From Alteromonas sp. C1M14 (GTDB taxonomy: Bacteria > Pseudomonadota > Gammaproteobacteria > Enterobacterales > Alteromonadaceae): a stretch of DNA of 64,000 bases. The DNA is taken from assembly GCF_018860965.1 (NCBI RefSeq), contig NZ_JAHKQF010000011.1:1-64000 (forward strand), given 5' to 3'. Below, one piece after another: positions 26,240 to 37,009 of the stretch. How positions within the stretch are numbered: the first letter of the stretch is position 1; the number at the start of each line of letters is the position of its first letter. The position numbers and the translations under genes were made by a program. Under the pieces are notes generated by a model that was not told the DNA's origin, made no database searches, and worked only from the letters and a program-made list of their open reading frames with translations.

Positions 26240-26711
26240 AACCCGTCATCCGGTAATCGCCGCAACCATTATTATCGCATTGGTATTACAAATTATGCCA
26301 TTGCCGATTCAAATTGATACCTACCGACCGGATTGGGTACTCATCGTATTATCTTATTGGTCTATGGCCTTGCCCCATCGGGTCAATGTGGGGGTGGCGT
26401 TTGTTACCGGTATTGCCATGGATATTCTGTTAGGTACGGCATTGGGGATCCATTGTTTTGCCTTAAGTGTGTCTGTGTATACCTTGGCCGCCAACTACCA
26501 ACGGCTGCGCAATTACTCTGTGTGGCAGCAAGCAATTATTATCGGCCTAATTAGCGCTCTTTATCACGCCGTCCTTTTTTGGTTACAGCACCTATTAACA
26601 GGTATTCCCTTCCAGTTAAGTTATTTATGGCCGGTGGCCAGTTCCATGGTGCTATGGCCGTGGATTTTCTGGCTGCTACGAAAAGCCCGGCGACAACTTA
26701 ACATTAGCTAG
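26232..26711 (+). CDS. mreD: Rod-shape-determining protein MreD
   Basis: 159-residue inner-membrane protein with five or six hydrophobic segments, including RPDWVLIVLSYWSMALPHRVNVG and FVTGIAMDILLGTALGIH, typical of MreD. The GTG start at 26232 lies inside the end of mreC, so translation is coupled. Followed by maf after 10 bases. Confidence 0.92.
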   Translation: MIKTRHPVIAATIIIALVLQIMPLPIQIDTYRPDWVLIVLSYWSMALPHRVNVGVAFVTGIAMDILLGTALGIHCFALSVSVYTLAANYQRLRNYSVWQQAIIIGLISALYHAVLFWLQHLLTGIPFQLSYLWPVASSMVLWPWIFWLLRKARRQLNIS

Positions 26712-26721
26712 CGGGGGCAAC

Positions 26722-27303
26722 ATGGCTAAAGAATTGGTGCTGGCATCAGCATCCGCACGACGTAAAGCCTTACTCACACAAATCGGCGTAGCTCATCGAC
26801 AATTCCCGGTGGACATCGACGAATCGCCCAGACCAGATGAATCCCCCCACGCTTTGGTAACGCGATTGGCAAAAGAAAAAGCCATGGCCGCGTGGCAGCG
26901 CCTGGCAAACGAACCCAACGAGCGGGTGGTATTGGCCAGTGATACGTTAATCGCCTTTAACGGCAAGCCGCTGGGGAAACCCGCAGACAGGGATGACTGT
27001 TTTGCCATGTTGCGAGCATTGTCAGATAACCAACACGAGGTTCTTACTGCCGTGAGTGTTTGTGATGCAAATACGCAGAAAAACCTGTGTGTATGCACAA
27101 AGGTGTACTTTGCCCCTGTCACCGACGCCCAGATTGCCGCATACTGGGAATCTGGTGAGCCTGCAGACAAGGCAGGCAGTTACGCAATTCAGGGGGCTGG
27201 CGGACAGTTTGTTCGCAAGGTCTCAGGCAGTGTCAGTTCAGTCATCGGGTTGCCATTATATGAAACCCGTTGTCTGTTAGAAGAATTTGGGATTATATCG
27301 TGA
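26722..27303 (+). CDS. maf: Nucleotide pyrophosphatase Maf (YhdE type)
   Basis: 193 residues. The N-terminal LVLASASARRKALLTQIG and the conserved SDTLIAFNGKPLGKP and GSYAIQGAGGQFV segments identify a Maf house-cleaning enzyme; the YhdE branch hydrolyses dTTP, UTP and modified nucleotides. Position between mreD and rng matches E. coli yhdE. Its stop overlaps the GTG start of rng by two bases (GTGA). Confidence 0.93.
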   Translation: MAKELVLASASARRKALLTQIGVAHRQFPVDIDESPRPDESPHALVTRLAKEKAMAAWQRLANEPNERVVLASDTLIAFNGKPLGKPADRDDCFAMLRALSDNQHEVLTAVSVCDANTQKNLCVCTKVYFAPVTDAQIAAYWESGEPADKAGSYAIQGAGGQFVRKVSGSVSSVIGLPLYETRCLLEEFGIIS

Positions 27304-28766
27304 GCGCAGAACTGCTAATTAACGTTACGCCGTCGGAATCTCGGGTAGCACTGATTGAAAACGGCATCCTCCAAGAGATCCATGTTGAGCGTCATACTAA
27401 AAAGGGGCTGGTGGGCAATATTTATCGTGGCAAGGTCAGCCGTGTTCTACCGGGTATGCAAGCGGCTTTTGTGGATATAGGCCTAGATAAAGCCGCCTTT
27501 TTACACGCGTCGGACATTCTAATTAATAACGAAGTAGCCGATGAAGTAAACAGTACTTATATCCAAAAACAAGATATTAGAGAGTTGGTTAGGGATGGAC
27601 AGGATATTGTCGTGCAGGTGGTCAAAGACCCCATTGGTACGAAAGGTGCCCGTTTAACCACCGATATCACGATCCCATCACGTTACCTGGTGTTTATGCC
27701 TAGTGTTACCCACGTAGGGGTAAGCCAACGTATTGAAGATGAAGCCGAACGAGAACGCCTTAAAGCCCTTGTTCAAGAATACTGTGATGAGGATGGTGGT
27801 TTCATTTTGCGTACTGCCGCAGAAGGGGTTAATCAAAATGAACTGTCTTCTGATGCGGCTTTTCTTCGCCGACTTTGGAATAAAATACAGCAGCGAATGA
27901 AACGCAAAAAATCCAATGTGCTGTATGAAGATTTGCCCTTAGCACGACGCGTGATTCGAGATTTTGTAGGTACAGAATTAGATCGAATTCGAATCGACTC
28001 GAATTTGTCGTTTCAAGAATTGCGAGAGTTTACGGCCGAATACGTGCCCGAATTGCAAAGTAAGCTGGAATACTATCAGGGCGAGCGGCCTATATTCGAT
28101 TTGTACGATGTGGAAAACGAAATTCAGCGCGCCCTTAGTCGACGTGTCGATCTTAAATCCGGTGGCTATTTGATAATAGATCAAACCGAAGCCATGACGA
28201 CCATCGATATTAATACTGGCGCCTTTGTGGGTCATCGGAATTTAGAAGAAACCATCTTCAATACCAACATAGAAGCGACCCTAGCCATTGCCCGACAGCT
28301 TCGGCTGCGTAACTTAGGCGGTATGATCCTAATCGACTTTATCGATATGTCGGAACCGGACCACAAAAGACGTGTCTTAAATAGTCTGGAAACAGCCACC
28401 ACCAAGGATAGGGCAAAAATTAACATCCATGGCTTTACCGCTTTGGGTCTGATAGAAATGACACGGAAACGGACACGGGAGAGTCTTGAACATACATTAT
28501 GCGGTGAATGCCCGGTGTGTAAGGGCCGTGGTTCGGTTAAAACCATCGAGACCATTTGTTTTGAAATAATGAGAGAAGTGGTAAGGGTTAACCGAGCGTA
28601 CGACGCAGATATGTTTGTCATTTATGCATCACCGAGCGTTGCAGAAGCGTTGCTAGGTGAAGAATCTCATGTTCTGGCAGAGCTGGAAGTGTTCGTGTCC
28701 AAGCAAATCAAAGTGCAGACTGAACCGCTTTATAACCAGGATAAATATGACGTAGTGATGATGTAG
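27300..28766 (+). CDS. rng: Ribonuclease G
   Basis: 488 residues (E. coli 489). An endoribonuclease that matures the 5' end of 16S rRNA and decays selected mRNAs. Seen: N-terminal AELLINVTPSESRVALIENG, the S1 domain (GNIYRGKVSRVLPGMQAAFVDIG), the catalytic acidic residues in TTIDINTGAFVG and LIDFIDM, and the zinc-link cysteines CGECPVC. GTG start at 27300 overlaps the maf stop, giving a family-length protein; an in-frame start at 27270 lies inside maf. Confidence 0.95.
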   Translation: MSAELLINVTPSESRVALIENGILQEIHVERHTKKGLVGNIYRGKVSRVLPGMQAAFVDIGLDKAAFLHASDILINNEVADEVNSTYIQKQDIRELVRDGQDIVVQVVKDPIGTKGARLTTDITIPSRYLVFMPSVTHVGVSQRIEDEAERERLKALVQEYCDEDGGFILRTAAEGVNQNELSSDAAFLRRLWNKIQQRMKRKKSNVLYEDLPLARRVIRDFVGTELDRIRIDSNLSFQELREFTAEYVPELQSKLEYYQGERPIFDLYDVENEIQRALSRRVDLKSGGYLIIDQTEAMTTIDINTGAFVGHRNLEETIFNTNIEATLAIARQLRLRNLGGMILIDFIDMSEPDHKRRVLNSLETATTKDRAKINIHGFTALGLIEMTRKRTRESLEHTLCGECPVCKGRGSVKTIETICFEIMREVVRVNRAYDADMFVIYASPSVAEALLGEESHVLAELEVFVSKQIKVQTEPLYNQDKYDVVMM

Positions 28767-28781
28767 GGCGGTATTTATTCA

Positions 28782-31700
28782 GTGACAAAAACAGGTAAGG
28801 TAGCTACATACCTGGTAAAAAAATTGTGGTTGCTATTGGCAATCCTTCTGGTGTTGTTTGCTGTTGCGCTAAGCGCGATGCGTTACGCCCTGCCTTATGT
28901 CGACCACAATAAAGACCTATTAGAAAACTACGTAAATGACAAATACGGCGTTGAACTTCAAATAGGCAGCGTGCGGGCGAGCTGGGAAAAGCAAGGCCCC
29001 AGTATTATTCTCAGTCATGTAGCCCTAGCCAGTAACGATTCTTCCCCGGTGGCACTAGAAATTGACACCGTGCATATGCAACTGGATTTCTGGGAAAGTT
29101 TGCGTTCGCGCATGCTCTCTTCAAATGTGTTTACCCTCGAATCTGTCACCTTGGAAGTGGATGCAGATCGCCTCGATAGCGCTGGGGAAAGTGACTTTCC
29201 TGTGGTTGATGCGTTAAAAAGCCTCTTTTTAGAACAGCTTCAACGTTTTTCCCTTCGCGAGGGCGATGTGACTATCGTGCGGGGTGGTAAGCGGGAGGTG
29301 TTGCAAGTTGAGTCACTCAATTGGATAAACGCCGATAGTCGACACCAAGGCACAGGTGCAGTGCGGGTTAAAGAACTGGCAAACAACTCTGCTTCGTTTA
29401 TTTTTGATCTTACCGGTTCGCCGGATGAATTAAACGGTGTGCTGTATGCCAAAGCCGAAGATTTGGATATTTCGCCCTGGGTCAGTGGCATGTTGTCTAC
29501 CCGTCGACCGCTAAAGGAAAGTCGTGCAAATTTCGAGATTTGGGCTGAAGTACAAAACAGTGCATTTAGTGCGCTATATACCGAGTTCCATGACAGTAAG
29601 TTAGCCTGGGGCGACGAAGACTCGGTGATCTTTCATTCAGGGATCAGAGGCGGCAGCATTCAAGCATTGCCGGTGGGCGACGCCTGGCATTTTCGAGTCG
29701 ACCAACTGATTTTTGATTCTAACGATCAAAGTTTAATTACCGATTTGGTTGGTACAGTAAACCAGCAGGGCGATATTCTTGTTAATACCGTGAAGCCTGC
29801 GCCGGTGAATCCTTTTCTAGTGCTATTACCCCTGTTCACCGATGATACCGCCGATGACAATGTGCGTGATCTTAATCCCACCGGAGAGTTGGCGACGTTA
29901 CAGTTACAATGGAAATCCAAGGGCCTAGAACTGGCGGCCAAACTTATTGACGTAAGCTGGCAACAAGATGGAAAAATACCCGGTTTTGACGCCATTGATG
30001 CCGAGATTTATTGGCACAAAAATCAAGGCGTAGTGACATTAGCTGCCGATAATGCCCAGTTGAATATTACCCAATTACTGCCAGAAGATATTCCTTTTAC
30101 CCATATGGGCGCCAAGGTGTATATCTTCAAAAATGTGCCAGACAACAACTGGTATGTACAAAGCGATGACTTGGTCGTTGATTCGCCGGTGTTGTCGCTA
30201 AATTCAGAATTTAGTTTAAACGCTAGTAGCAAAGATTTATCTCTGCGCATAGACATTGCCGAGCGGCCTGTTAAAGGCATTGAGAATCTATTACCAGCGC
30301 CTTTGATGGGCACGCAAACCACCGCTTTTTTAAAGCGCGCTATTGTGGGGCCCGGTAACATAGATAAAGCCACCATACTATGGCAAGGAAAAGGGAGCGA
30401 CTTTCCCTTTGCTAATAACGAAGGGATTTTCCAGACGAAGGTTAGTGTGTCTGACAGTACCTTTATGTTTTCCGATAAATGGCCCGCATTAGAACAACTT
30501 GATCTTACCTTACTGTTCGAAAATGGCGGCCTTACCATGACAAGCCCGGGCGGGCAGCTCAAAGATATTGCCGTATCAAACATGGTTGCCACCATACCGG
30601 CATTTAAAAAGCAGTCCAAATTGGTGATTACCGCCCACGGTGAGGGCAGCGGGGATGACGTCGCAGCGCTGATGCTTGATAGCAGTTTATCGGCGTCATT
30701 AGGTCGAGTACTAGATAAAGACGTGGTGGTTGAGGGCACCGTTGCCGCCGATTTACACCTTGATATTCCCTTTGACGGTAGTCATGTGGTTGCCAGTGGT
30801 ACCGCCTACTTAAACGATAACCGCGTGTATGTTGCCAGTACTGATATGACTTTTCAGCACACCGCTGGTGAAATCAGCTTTGAAAACCAGAAAATTAATG
30901 GGTCGTCGTTAAGTGCTGAATTACTGGACCAACCGGTGTCTCTTTCTTTTCAATGTGGCAGTGAAGATGAGGCTTATTTGGTCAACATTAACCTCGATGG
31001 ACACTGGGATGCCGCCCCGTTGATAAATCATTTTAACCCAGGCTATAACGATTACATCGACGGCACATCCGATTGGCAAGCCGTGGTTGCATTGCGTATT
31101 CCTAGCGACGGATTTAGTTATCGGGCGACGGTATCCGCCCCCTTAGTAGGGCTTAGTTCTCGCTTACCGGCACCCTTGGCTAAACAACGTGATGAAACAG
31201 TGTTGCTTAACATTGTTAGCGAAGGTGATGAGCAGGCGTCGACTATCCACGCCAGTTTAGGTGATGAGGTGCGCTTTGAAGGGGTGCTTCCCCATCAGGA
31301 AAAACAATTTTCCCGTGCTCACCTAGCGTTGGGTGAAAGCGATTTTGTGGGTATGGGCATTGGGTTTAGTGTGTCGGCCACCCTTGATACTGTGGATACC
31401 TCTAAATGGTACGATGCCATCTCGTTATTGATCAATGGTGCAGGGGAGTCGTCTAACACCGACAAGCCAGGGCTATTTTCCGTCCCAGAACGGGTATTTA
31501 TTACCGCGGATAACTTGATTGTCGCAGGACAGCAGTTACACAACGCCAATGTTACCGCAAAGCAGAGTAACAACGATTGGCTTCTGGAAATCAATGCGGT
31601 GGAAGCCCGAGCCTCGGTGAATTTTTATCACGATTGGTTAACTCGAGGAGTATCGGTAGAAGCCGATTACCTGCGTTTTGAAGACTGGGCACCGAGTACC

Positions 31701-32642
31701 ACTGAAGCTTCAGAAAGTTGGGACGCCGATACCCTACCGCCGCTGTATTTTCATTGCTCCTCTTGTCAGATTGCAGACAAAGAATTGGGTGAACTCACCT
31801 TGGATGTAGCAAAAGCAGACGATGGATTTGCTATTCGCCAGTTTAAAGCTGATAGCAAACATGGGCATATTTCTGCGATTGGCAAATGGCAATATCAAGG
31901 GCAACAAAATATTACTTCGTTAGATGGCACGATCAAAAGTAATGACGTGGGTAAACTGTTATCGGCTTGGGGCATGCATAGCGGTATAAAAGATTCTGGC
32001 GCATCCGTACAATTTGATGTTAACTGGGCTAAATCCCCCATGGATTTCGACGTGGAAAGCTTGGCTGGTAACGTAGAGTGGTCTTTGTCTGATGGCTACT
32101 TAAGCGAAGTTAGCGACAAAGGGTCACGTATATTCACCATCTTTAGTTTGAACTCGTTAGTTCGCAAATTAAGTTTGGATTTTAGGGATGTATTTTCTAA
32201 AGGGTTTTTCTACGATGGTATGAGTGGCAGTTTGTCTATTGAGCACGGCAAGGCCTACACCGATGACACCTCTGTGGACGGTGGTGCTGGGGAAATGAAT
32301 ATCAACGGTTATACAGACTTGGTAACCAGCCAGCTAAATTACAACGTAGAATTTACTCCTAACGTGACAGGGAATTTACCCATATTGGTGTATTTTTTGG
32401 CAACGCCGCCCACTGCGCTTGCCGCGCTGGCCTTAGACAAAGTACTAACGTCAGCGAAGGTGATTTCCAACGTTAATTATCACGTTTCCGGCACCTTAAG
32501 CGAACCGGTTATTGAAGAAATGGGTAGAAAGAGCAAAGAAATTAGTTTACCAACTCAAACCACAACAAATGAGACCTCCGGTGCGAATACCATCACCGAG
32601 CAGGGATCAAAACAGGAAAGCGGGGAGGACATAAATGGTTAA
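28782..32642 (+). CDS. yhdP: YhdP-family AsmA-like envelope phospholipid transport protein
   Basis: 1286 residues, near the E. coli YhdP length (1266). One N-terminal transmembrane helix (about 12-35) is followed by a very long periplasmic beta-groove domain (DUF3971, then an AsmA-like C-terminus with SLNSLVRKLSLDFRDVFSKGF). With TamB and YdbH, YhdP moves phospholipid to the outer membrane. The GTG start at 28782 is 16 bases after rng. The C-terminal 35 residues are Ser/Thr/Glu-rich and disordered. It overlaps the next gene by 8 bases. Confidence 0.9.
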   Translation: MTKTGKVATYLVKKLWLLLAILLVLFAVALSAMRYALPYVDHNKDLLENYVNDKYGVELQIGSVRASWEKQGPSIILSHVALASNDSSPVALEIDTVHMQLDFWESLRSRMLSSNVFTLESVTLEVDADRLDSAGESDFPVVDALKSLFLEQLQRFSLREGDVTIVRGGKREVLQVESLNWINADSRHQGTGAVRVKELANNSASFIFDLTGSPDELNGVLYAKAEDLDISPWVSGMLSTRRPLKESRANFEIWAEVQNSAFSALYTEFHDSKLAWGDEDSVIFHSGIRGGSIQALPVGDAWHFRVDQLIFDSNDQSLITDLVGTVNQQGDILVNTVKPAPVNPFLVLLPLFTDDTADDNVRDLNPTGELATLQLQWKSKGLELAAKLIDVSWQQDGKIPGFDAIDAEIYWHKNQGVVTLAADNAQLNITQLLPEDIPFTHMGAKVYIFKNVPDNNWYVQSDDLVVDSPVLSLNSEFSLNASSKDLSLRIDIAERPVKGIENLLPAPLMGTQTTAFLKRAIVGPGNIDKATILWQGKGSDFPFANNEGIFQTKVSVSDSTFMFSDKWPALEQLDLTLLFENGGLTMTSPGGQLKDIAVSNMVATIPAFKKQSKLVITAHGEGSGDDVAALMLDSSLSASLGRVLDKDVVVEGTVAADLHLDIPFDGSHVVASGTAYLNDNRVYVASTDMTFQHTAGEISFENQKINGSSLSAELLDQPVSLSFQCGSEDEAYLVNINLDGHWDAAPLINHFNPGYNDYIDGTSDWQAVVALRIPSDGFSYRATVSAPLVGLSSRLPAPLAKQRDETVLLNIVSEGDEQASTIHASLGDEVRFEGVLPHQEKQFSRAHLALGESDFVGMGIGFSVSATLDTVDTSKWYDAISLLINGAGESSNTDKPGLFSVPERVFITADNLIVAGQQLHNANVTAKQSNNDWLLEINAVEARASVNFYHDWLTRGVSVEADYLRFEDWAPSTTEASESWDADTLPPLYFHCSSCQIADKELGELTLDVAKADDGFAIRQFKADSKHGHISAIGKWQYQGQQNITSLDGTIKSNDVGKLLSAWGMHSGIKDSGASVQFDVNWAKSPMDFDVESLAGNVEWSLSDGYLSEVSDKGSRIFTIFSLNSLVRKLSLDFRDVFSKGFFYDGMSGSLSIEHGKAYTDDTSVDGGAGEMNINGYTDLVTSQLNYNVEFTPNVTGNLPILVYFLATPPTALAALALDKVLTSAKVISNVNYHVSGTLSEPVIEEMGRKSKEISLPTQTTTNETSGANTITEQGSKQESGEDING

Positions 32643-33462
32643 TGCGGTTGCACTGCAAATGACATCGTCACCGGATATAGAAGAGAATCTACGTTTTGTA
32701 GAAGAAAGCCTAGCCCAGCTTCCCCACGATGAGAAGTCCCCTTTTTTGGTGGTACTGCCTGAATGCTTTGCCTGCTTTGGTACCCGTGACGGTGTATTAC
32801 TGGACGTGGCCGAACCGAAAGGCGATGGGCCAATTCAGCAGGCGTTAGCTAAACTGGCAAAAACCTTTGGTTGTTATCTTGTGGCGGGCACTATTCCACT
32901 GGCATGCGACAGCGACGATTTATTTACGGCCTCTTGTTTGTTCTATGGTCCAGAAGGGCAACTTCTGGCTGAATATCAGAAAATCCATATGTTTGATGCG
33001 GCGGTGAATGACACGACCCGAGCTTACCGTGAATCAAAATATACACAACCGGGAGAAAACGTGGTGGTAGTGGATACACCATTAGGTCGGATTGGCCTTG
33101 CGGTGTGTTATGATGTTCGTTTTCCGGGCTTATTCACTGCCATGGGAGATGTGGATATTCTCGTTCTTCCTGCAGCTTTTACACAGCGAACCGGCGAAGC
33201 ACACTGGACAACGCTGGTACGCAGCCGAGCAATCGAAAAACAGTGCTTTGTTGTTGGTGCTAATCAAACCGGTGTTCATGCTAACCAAAGAGAGACATAT
33301 GGCCATAGTCTTATTGTGTCTCCTTGGGGAGAGGTACTTGCTGAACGTAAAACCATGCCGGGTATGGTATGCGCGTCGTTGGATATAGCAACACGGGCGA
33401 CCCTTAAAGCCAACATGCCAGTGAGTGAACACAACCGATTCAGGAGCCATTTTGTTAAATAA
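32635..33462 (+). CDS. Carbon-nitrogen hydrolase, Nit/deaminated glutathione amidase-like
   Basis: 275 residues. The nitrilase-superfamily triad is visible: Glu43 in LPECFA, Lys116 in YQKIHMF and Cys158 in [16 protein letters not shown] is the Nit1/Nit2 signature, so deaminated-glutathione amidase (repair of a side product) is the likely activity. Between yhdP and tldD, as in many gammaproteobacteria. The start ATG overlaps the yhdP end; the gene overlaps the likely tldD start. Confidence 0.88.
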   Translation: MVNAVALQMTSSPDIEENLRFVEESLAQLPHDEKSPFLVVLPECFACFGTRDGVLLDVAEPKGDGPIQQALAKLAKTFGCYLVAGTIPLACDSDDLFTASCLFYGPEGQLLAEYQKIHMFDAAVNDTTRAYRESKYTQPGENVVVVDTPLGRIGLAVCYDVRFPGLFTAMGDVDILVLPAAFTQRTGEAHWTTLVRSRAIEKQCFVVGANQTGVHANQRETYGHSLIVSPWGEVLAERKTMPGMVCASLDIATRATLKANMPVSEHNRFRSHFVK

Positions 33463-34894
33463 CGTTAAAACCCATTTATTGTCCGATTCCGGCTTAGATC
33501 TGACATCGTTAGAGAAAGCACTGGGACAGATTTATCATCACGATAATGATTATGCTGATTTGTATTTTCAGTCCAGCCAGCATGAAAGCTGGGTGTTAGA
33601 AGACGGCATTATTAAAGAGGGTAGTTATAATATTGAGCGCGGCGTTGGCGTAAGAGCTATTAGCGGTGAGAAAACCGGTTTTGCTTATTCAGATGAAATT
33701 AGTGAACAGGCGTTGCTTAACGCCTGTAAAGCCGCGCGTACGATTGCCCCTGAAGGTGGAAAGCACCATGTGGCTGGCCTACAAGCGACTTCCGTTGAAG
33801 CCCGCTACAAGGCTAATAACCCGTTACTGGCCATGGAAGATGCGGAAAAAATCGCCTTATTGCGAGCCGCAGATAGCTATATCCGTGCAAAAGAGCCTGG
33901 AATTAACCAAGTCGTGGTGAGTTTAAGTGGGGTGTACGAAGAAATACTGGTTGCCGCCACTGATGGCACCTTAGCGGCAGACATTCGTCCTTTAGTTCGG
34001 TTAAATTGCTCTGTACTTATTGAAAAGGGTGAACGCCGGGAACGGGGAAGTGCAGGAGCCGGTGGTCGACACGCTTACAGTTTCTTTTCTGCTGACAAAG
34101 ACGGTAGACCTTACTACGAAGTGCTGGCTGACGAAGCCTTGCATATGGCCCGGGTGAACATGGAAGCGGTGGCGTCACCAGCCGGTGCTATGCCGGTGGT
34201 GCTAGGCAATGGCTGGCCTGGTGTGTTGCTACACGAAGCCGTAGGACATGGACTCGAAGGGGATTTCAACCGTAAAGGGGCTTCCACCTTCAGTGGCCGT
34301 ATAGGCGAGCGCGTAGCGGCTAAGGGCGTAACTGTGGTGGATGATGGCACCATGCATGATCGCCGAGGTTCATTGTCGGTAGACGATGAAGGCACCCCAA
34401 CTCAGCACAATGTGTTGATTGAGGATGGCATACTTAAAGGTTATATGCAGGATAAAATGAACGCTCGTTTAATGGGCGTAAAACCCACGGGGAATGGCCG
34501 ACGTGAGTCTTTTGCTCATTTACCCATGCCACGGATGACAAACACCTACATGATGGCAGGTAGTCATGATCCCCAAGAGATTATCGCCTCTATCGACAAA
34601 GGCATTTACGCACCCAACTTTGCCGGCGGACAGGTAGACATTACCTCGGGTAAATTCGTGTTTTCTAGTGCAGAAGCCTATTTAATCGAAAATGGAAAAA
34701 TTACCGCACCGGTAAAAGGGGCCACACTGATTGGAAATGGCCCAGAGGTGATGCAAAAAATATCCATGATCGGCAATGATGTGGCGTTAGATCGCGGTGT
34801 TGGTGTATGTGGCAAAGATGGCCAGTCTGTGCCTGTCGGAGTGGGACAGCCCACACTGAAAGTGGATGAGCTAACCGTAGGTGGTACGGCTTAA
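33452..34894 (+). CDS. tldD: Metalloprotease TldD
   Basis: 480 residues with this start (E. coli 481). The metalloprotease subunit of the TldD/PmbA (TldE) heterodimer, which degrades unfolded peptides and matures peptide antibiotics. The zinc motif [11 protein letters not shown] is intact, and DYADLYFQS and [21 protein letters not shown] are conserved. A TTG start at 33452 is preferred because AGGAG lies 5 bases upstream; an in-frame GTG at 33425 is the alternative. Its partner pmbA is 700 bases downstream, split by the inverted darP gene. Confidence 0.93.
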   Translation: MLNNVKTHLLSDSGLDLTSLEKALGQIYHHDNDYADLYFQSSQHESWVLEDGIIKEGSYNIERGVGVRAISGEKTGFAYSDEISEQALLNACKAARTIAPEGGKHHVAGLQATSVEARYKANNPLLAMEDAEKIALLRAADSYIRAKEPGINQVVVSLSGVYEEILVAATDGTLAADIRPLVRLNCSVLIEKGERRERGSAGAGGRHAYSFFSADKDGRPYYEVLADEALHMARVNMEAVASPAGAMPVVLGNGWPGVLLHEAVGHGLEGDFNRKGASTFSGRIGERVAAKGVTVVDDGTMHDRRGSLSVDDEGTPTQHNVLIEDGILKGYMQDKMNARLMGVKPTGNGRRESFAHLPMPRMTNTYMMAGSHDPQEIIASIDKGIYAPNFAGGQVDITSGKFVFSSAEAYLIENGKITAPVKGATLIGNGPEVMQKISMIGNDVALDRGVGVCGKDGQSVPVGVGQPTLKVDELTVGGTA

Positions 34895-34924
34895 TTAGCT
34901 TGCGATGTATCTTTAGCATTAAAA

Positions 34925-34953
34925 AAAAACGCGCTTATTATAAGCGCGTTTTT
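34925..34953. terminator. Bidirectional terminator between tldD and darP
   Basis: AAAAACGCGCTTA (34925-34937), loop TTA, TAAGCGCGTTTTT (34941-34953): a 13-base perfect stem with A/T tails on both sides, serving the convergent genes. Confidence 0.85.
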
Positions 34954-34970
34954 GTTTGCTTAAAAAACCA

Positions 34971-35525
34971 TTATTCGCCGTGATGGATCACGTCTTTGAG
35001 GTACTGGAACAATTCTCTGAACGCCTTTGGCGGGGCATTTTTTTCTTGTTCCTTTTTTATTTGGCGATGAAACTGCCTGAGTTTCTGTCGGTTTAATGCC
35101 GGGTGTGCCTCAATTAGCCGCTGAATCCCATCATCACCTTCTTGAATAATGGATTCTCGGGCTTTCTCCAATTCATGAAAGGCGGCATTGGTGGCCTGAT
35201 GAGTCATGGAGAGCTTCGCCAGCGCGGTTTCAATATCCGTGGTATCGCGATGGCGCATCAGTTTACCAATAAACTGTAATTGTCTGCGATAGCCGTCTTT
35301 TTTGCGGTTGATAGCTTGGGCGATGGTCACCGCTTTTTCCAGTTCCTCATCAAGGGGGATGGTCGCGAGATGGGCGGGGGTGAGATTCACCAAGCTTTCA
35401 CCAAGTTTTTGTCGTGCAGCCGACTGACGTTTTAATTCAGTTTTACTGACAAAATCCGCCTCGTCATCTTGCTGGATATTCTCAAATAAGTTTTCTTCGT
35501 CAGAATCACGCTTGTTGTCGCTCAT
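34971..35525 (-). CDS. darP: Ribosome-biogenesis protein DarP (YjgA)
   Basis: 184 residues (E. coli YjgA 183), highly charged and helical: SKTELKRQSAARQKLGESLVNL, IDTAL-like repeats, and a C-terminal segment RQFHRQIKKEQEKN. DarP associates with late 50S precursors and helps complete 23S domain assembly. The start ATG at 35525 (MSDNKRDSDEE) is preferred over a longer upstream reading that would run into the pmbA leader. It is divergent from pmbA and convergent with tldD. Confidence 0.92.
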   Translation of the reverse strand: MSDNKRDSDEENLFENIQQDDEADFVSKTELKRQSAARQKLGESLVNLTPAHLATIPLDEELEKAVTIAQAINRKKDGYRRQLQFIGKLMRHRDTTDIETALAKLSMTHQATNAAFHELEKARESIIQEGDDGIQRLIEAHPALNRQKLRQFHRQIKKEQEKNAPPKAFRELFQYLKDVIHHGE

Positions 35526-35596
35526 TGGGCACTCATAAATGTTACAATGCAATATTCGGTTATTGTGACATACACACAGAAATAGCGAAACTGACT

Positions 35597-36928
35597 ATGC
35601 AAATAGAAAAGCAAATAGCTCAAATTCAGAACATTGTCGACGACGTACTAAAAATGGCATTAAGTAAAGGTGCCACACAGGCTGAGGCCAGTATGTCGAA
35701 GGTTCAAGGCATCGCGGTTTCCTCCCGCATGGGCGATGTAGAAAATGTAGAATTTAATAATGACGGCGGCCTAGGTATTAGTGTTTACGTGGGAAAACAC
35801 AAAGGCAGCGCCTCTACGGCAGATCTTAGTAAAGAAGCCCTGGCCCTTACTGTGGCAAAAGCGGTGGATATTGCTCGCTATACCAGCGAAGATCCTTGTA
35901 CCGGTTTAGCCGACGAAGATCTTATTGCCACTGAATTTCCTGATTTAGATTTATATCATCCGACGGTTCTTGACCCTAAAAAGGGTATCGAGTTGGCCAT
36001 AGAAACAGAGCGTGCGGCCATGGCATACGATGCACGTATCACTAACTCGGACGGTGCGTCGTACAACGCCAATATGGGCATGCGTGTGTACGGAAACACC
36101 CACGGTATTAATACCGGTTATCCAAGCAGTCGCTATAGCCTTAGCTGCATGATGATTGGCGCCCAAGATGGTGATATGCAACGGGATTACGCCTATACCG
36201 TAGACCGCCAGGCGCATAAGCTAAAAACTCCCTTAGAAGTAGGGCAGGAAGCGGCCGAGGCGACGGTATCACGACTTGGCGCCCGTAAAATAGCAACCGG
36301 TAAAGTACCGGTATTATTGCATCGTGATGTGTCTTCATCGTTGTTTGGACACTATGTTAGTGCGATTAGTGGTGGCAGTCTTTATCGCCGTTCGTCGTTT
36401 TTGCTGGATAAATTGGGTCACCAAGTCTTCCCTGAATGGCTGAACATCGAAGAGAAACCCCATTTAAAAGGGGCCTTGGCAAGTTCGAGTTTTGATGCTG
36501 AAGGTGTGGCCACAAAAGATATGACCATTGTAGAAAATGGGTGTCTGGCTCATTATCTATACACAACGTACTCGGCACGTAAGCTCGGTGTGGTTTCCAA
36601 CGGTCATGCTGGTGGTATTCATAATTGGATTATCGGTGATACCGGACAATCTGATGCCGAACTCTTAAAAACCATGGGTACTGGCTTGTTAGTGACTGAG
36701 TTAATGGGGCAGGGCGTGAATACTGTTACCGGCGATTACTCGCGTGGTGCAGCCGGTTTCTGGGTAGAAAATGGTGTTATTCAATACCCTGTTCATGAGG
36801 TGACTATCGCCGGGAACTTGTCTGATATGTTTGCCAACATTCAAGCCATTGGCGCAGAGCGGGATGTACGAGGCGGTGTGCAAACCGGCTCAGTACTCTT
36901 AAGCGAAATGCGTGTTGCGGGAAATTAA
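35597..36928 (+). CDS. pmbA: PmbA (TldE), partner of TldD
   Basis: 443 residues (E. coli 450). Same fold as TldD but without the HExxxH zinc motif; it forms the TldD/TldE protease. Seen: MGDVENVEFNNDGGLGISVYVGK, the HRDVSSSLFGHY segment, and the C-terminal GQGVNTVTGDYSRGAAGFWVENG block. The ATG at 35597 (MQIEKQIAQIQ) matches the family start; an upstream reading from 35525 overlaps darP. It is followed by a strong terminator. Confidence 0.94.
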   Translation: MQIEKQIAQIQNIVDDVLKMALSKGATQAEASMSKVQGIAVSSRMGDVENVEFNNDGGLGISVYVGKHKGSASTADLSKEALALTVAKAVDIARYTSEDPCTGLADEDLIATEFPDLDLYHPTVLDPKKGIELAIETERAAMAYDARITNSDGASYNANMGMRVYGNTHGINTGYPSSRYSLSCMMIGAQDGDMQRDYAYTVDRQAHKLKTPLEVGQEAAEATVSRLGARKIATGKVPVLLHRDVSSSLFGHYVSAISGGSLYRRSSFLLDKLGHQVFPEWLNIEEKPHLKGALASSSFDAEGVATKDMTIVENGCLAHYLYTTYSARKLGVVSNGHAGGIHNWIIGDTGQSDAELLKTMGTGLLVTELMGQGVNTVTGDYSRGAAGFWVENGVIQYPVHEVTIAGNLSDMFANIQAIGAERDVRGGVQTGSVLLSEMRVAGN

Positions 36929-36960
36929 TTAGCCGTTAGCAACATTAAGTGAAAAATAAA

Positions 36961-36989
36961 AACGCAGCCCAAGGGCTGCGTTTTTTTTT
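36961..36989. terminator. Bidirectional terminator between pmbA and arcA
   Basis: AACGCAGC (36961-36968), loop CCAAGG, GCTGCGTT, followed by a run of nine T on the plus strand and preceded by A-rich sequence. It serves both convergent genes. Confidence 0.85.
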
Positions 36990-37009
36990 GTCATTGGCTA
37001 ATGGATTGC

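Noticed and set aside
28232-28621. 129-codon frame antisense to RNase G, and similar long antisense frames in yhdP
   Set aside because: Shadows of conserved genes with no independent support.
32905-32911. TGCGACA heptamer inside the nitrilase gene (also one at 52975-52981)
   Set aside because: Single half-sites within or beside unrelated genes and no sigma-54 promoter nearby; heptamers of this kind are expected by chance a few times in 64 kb.
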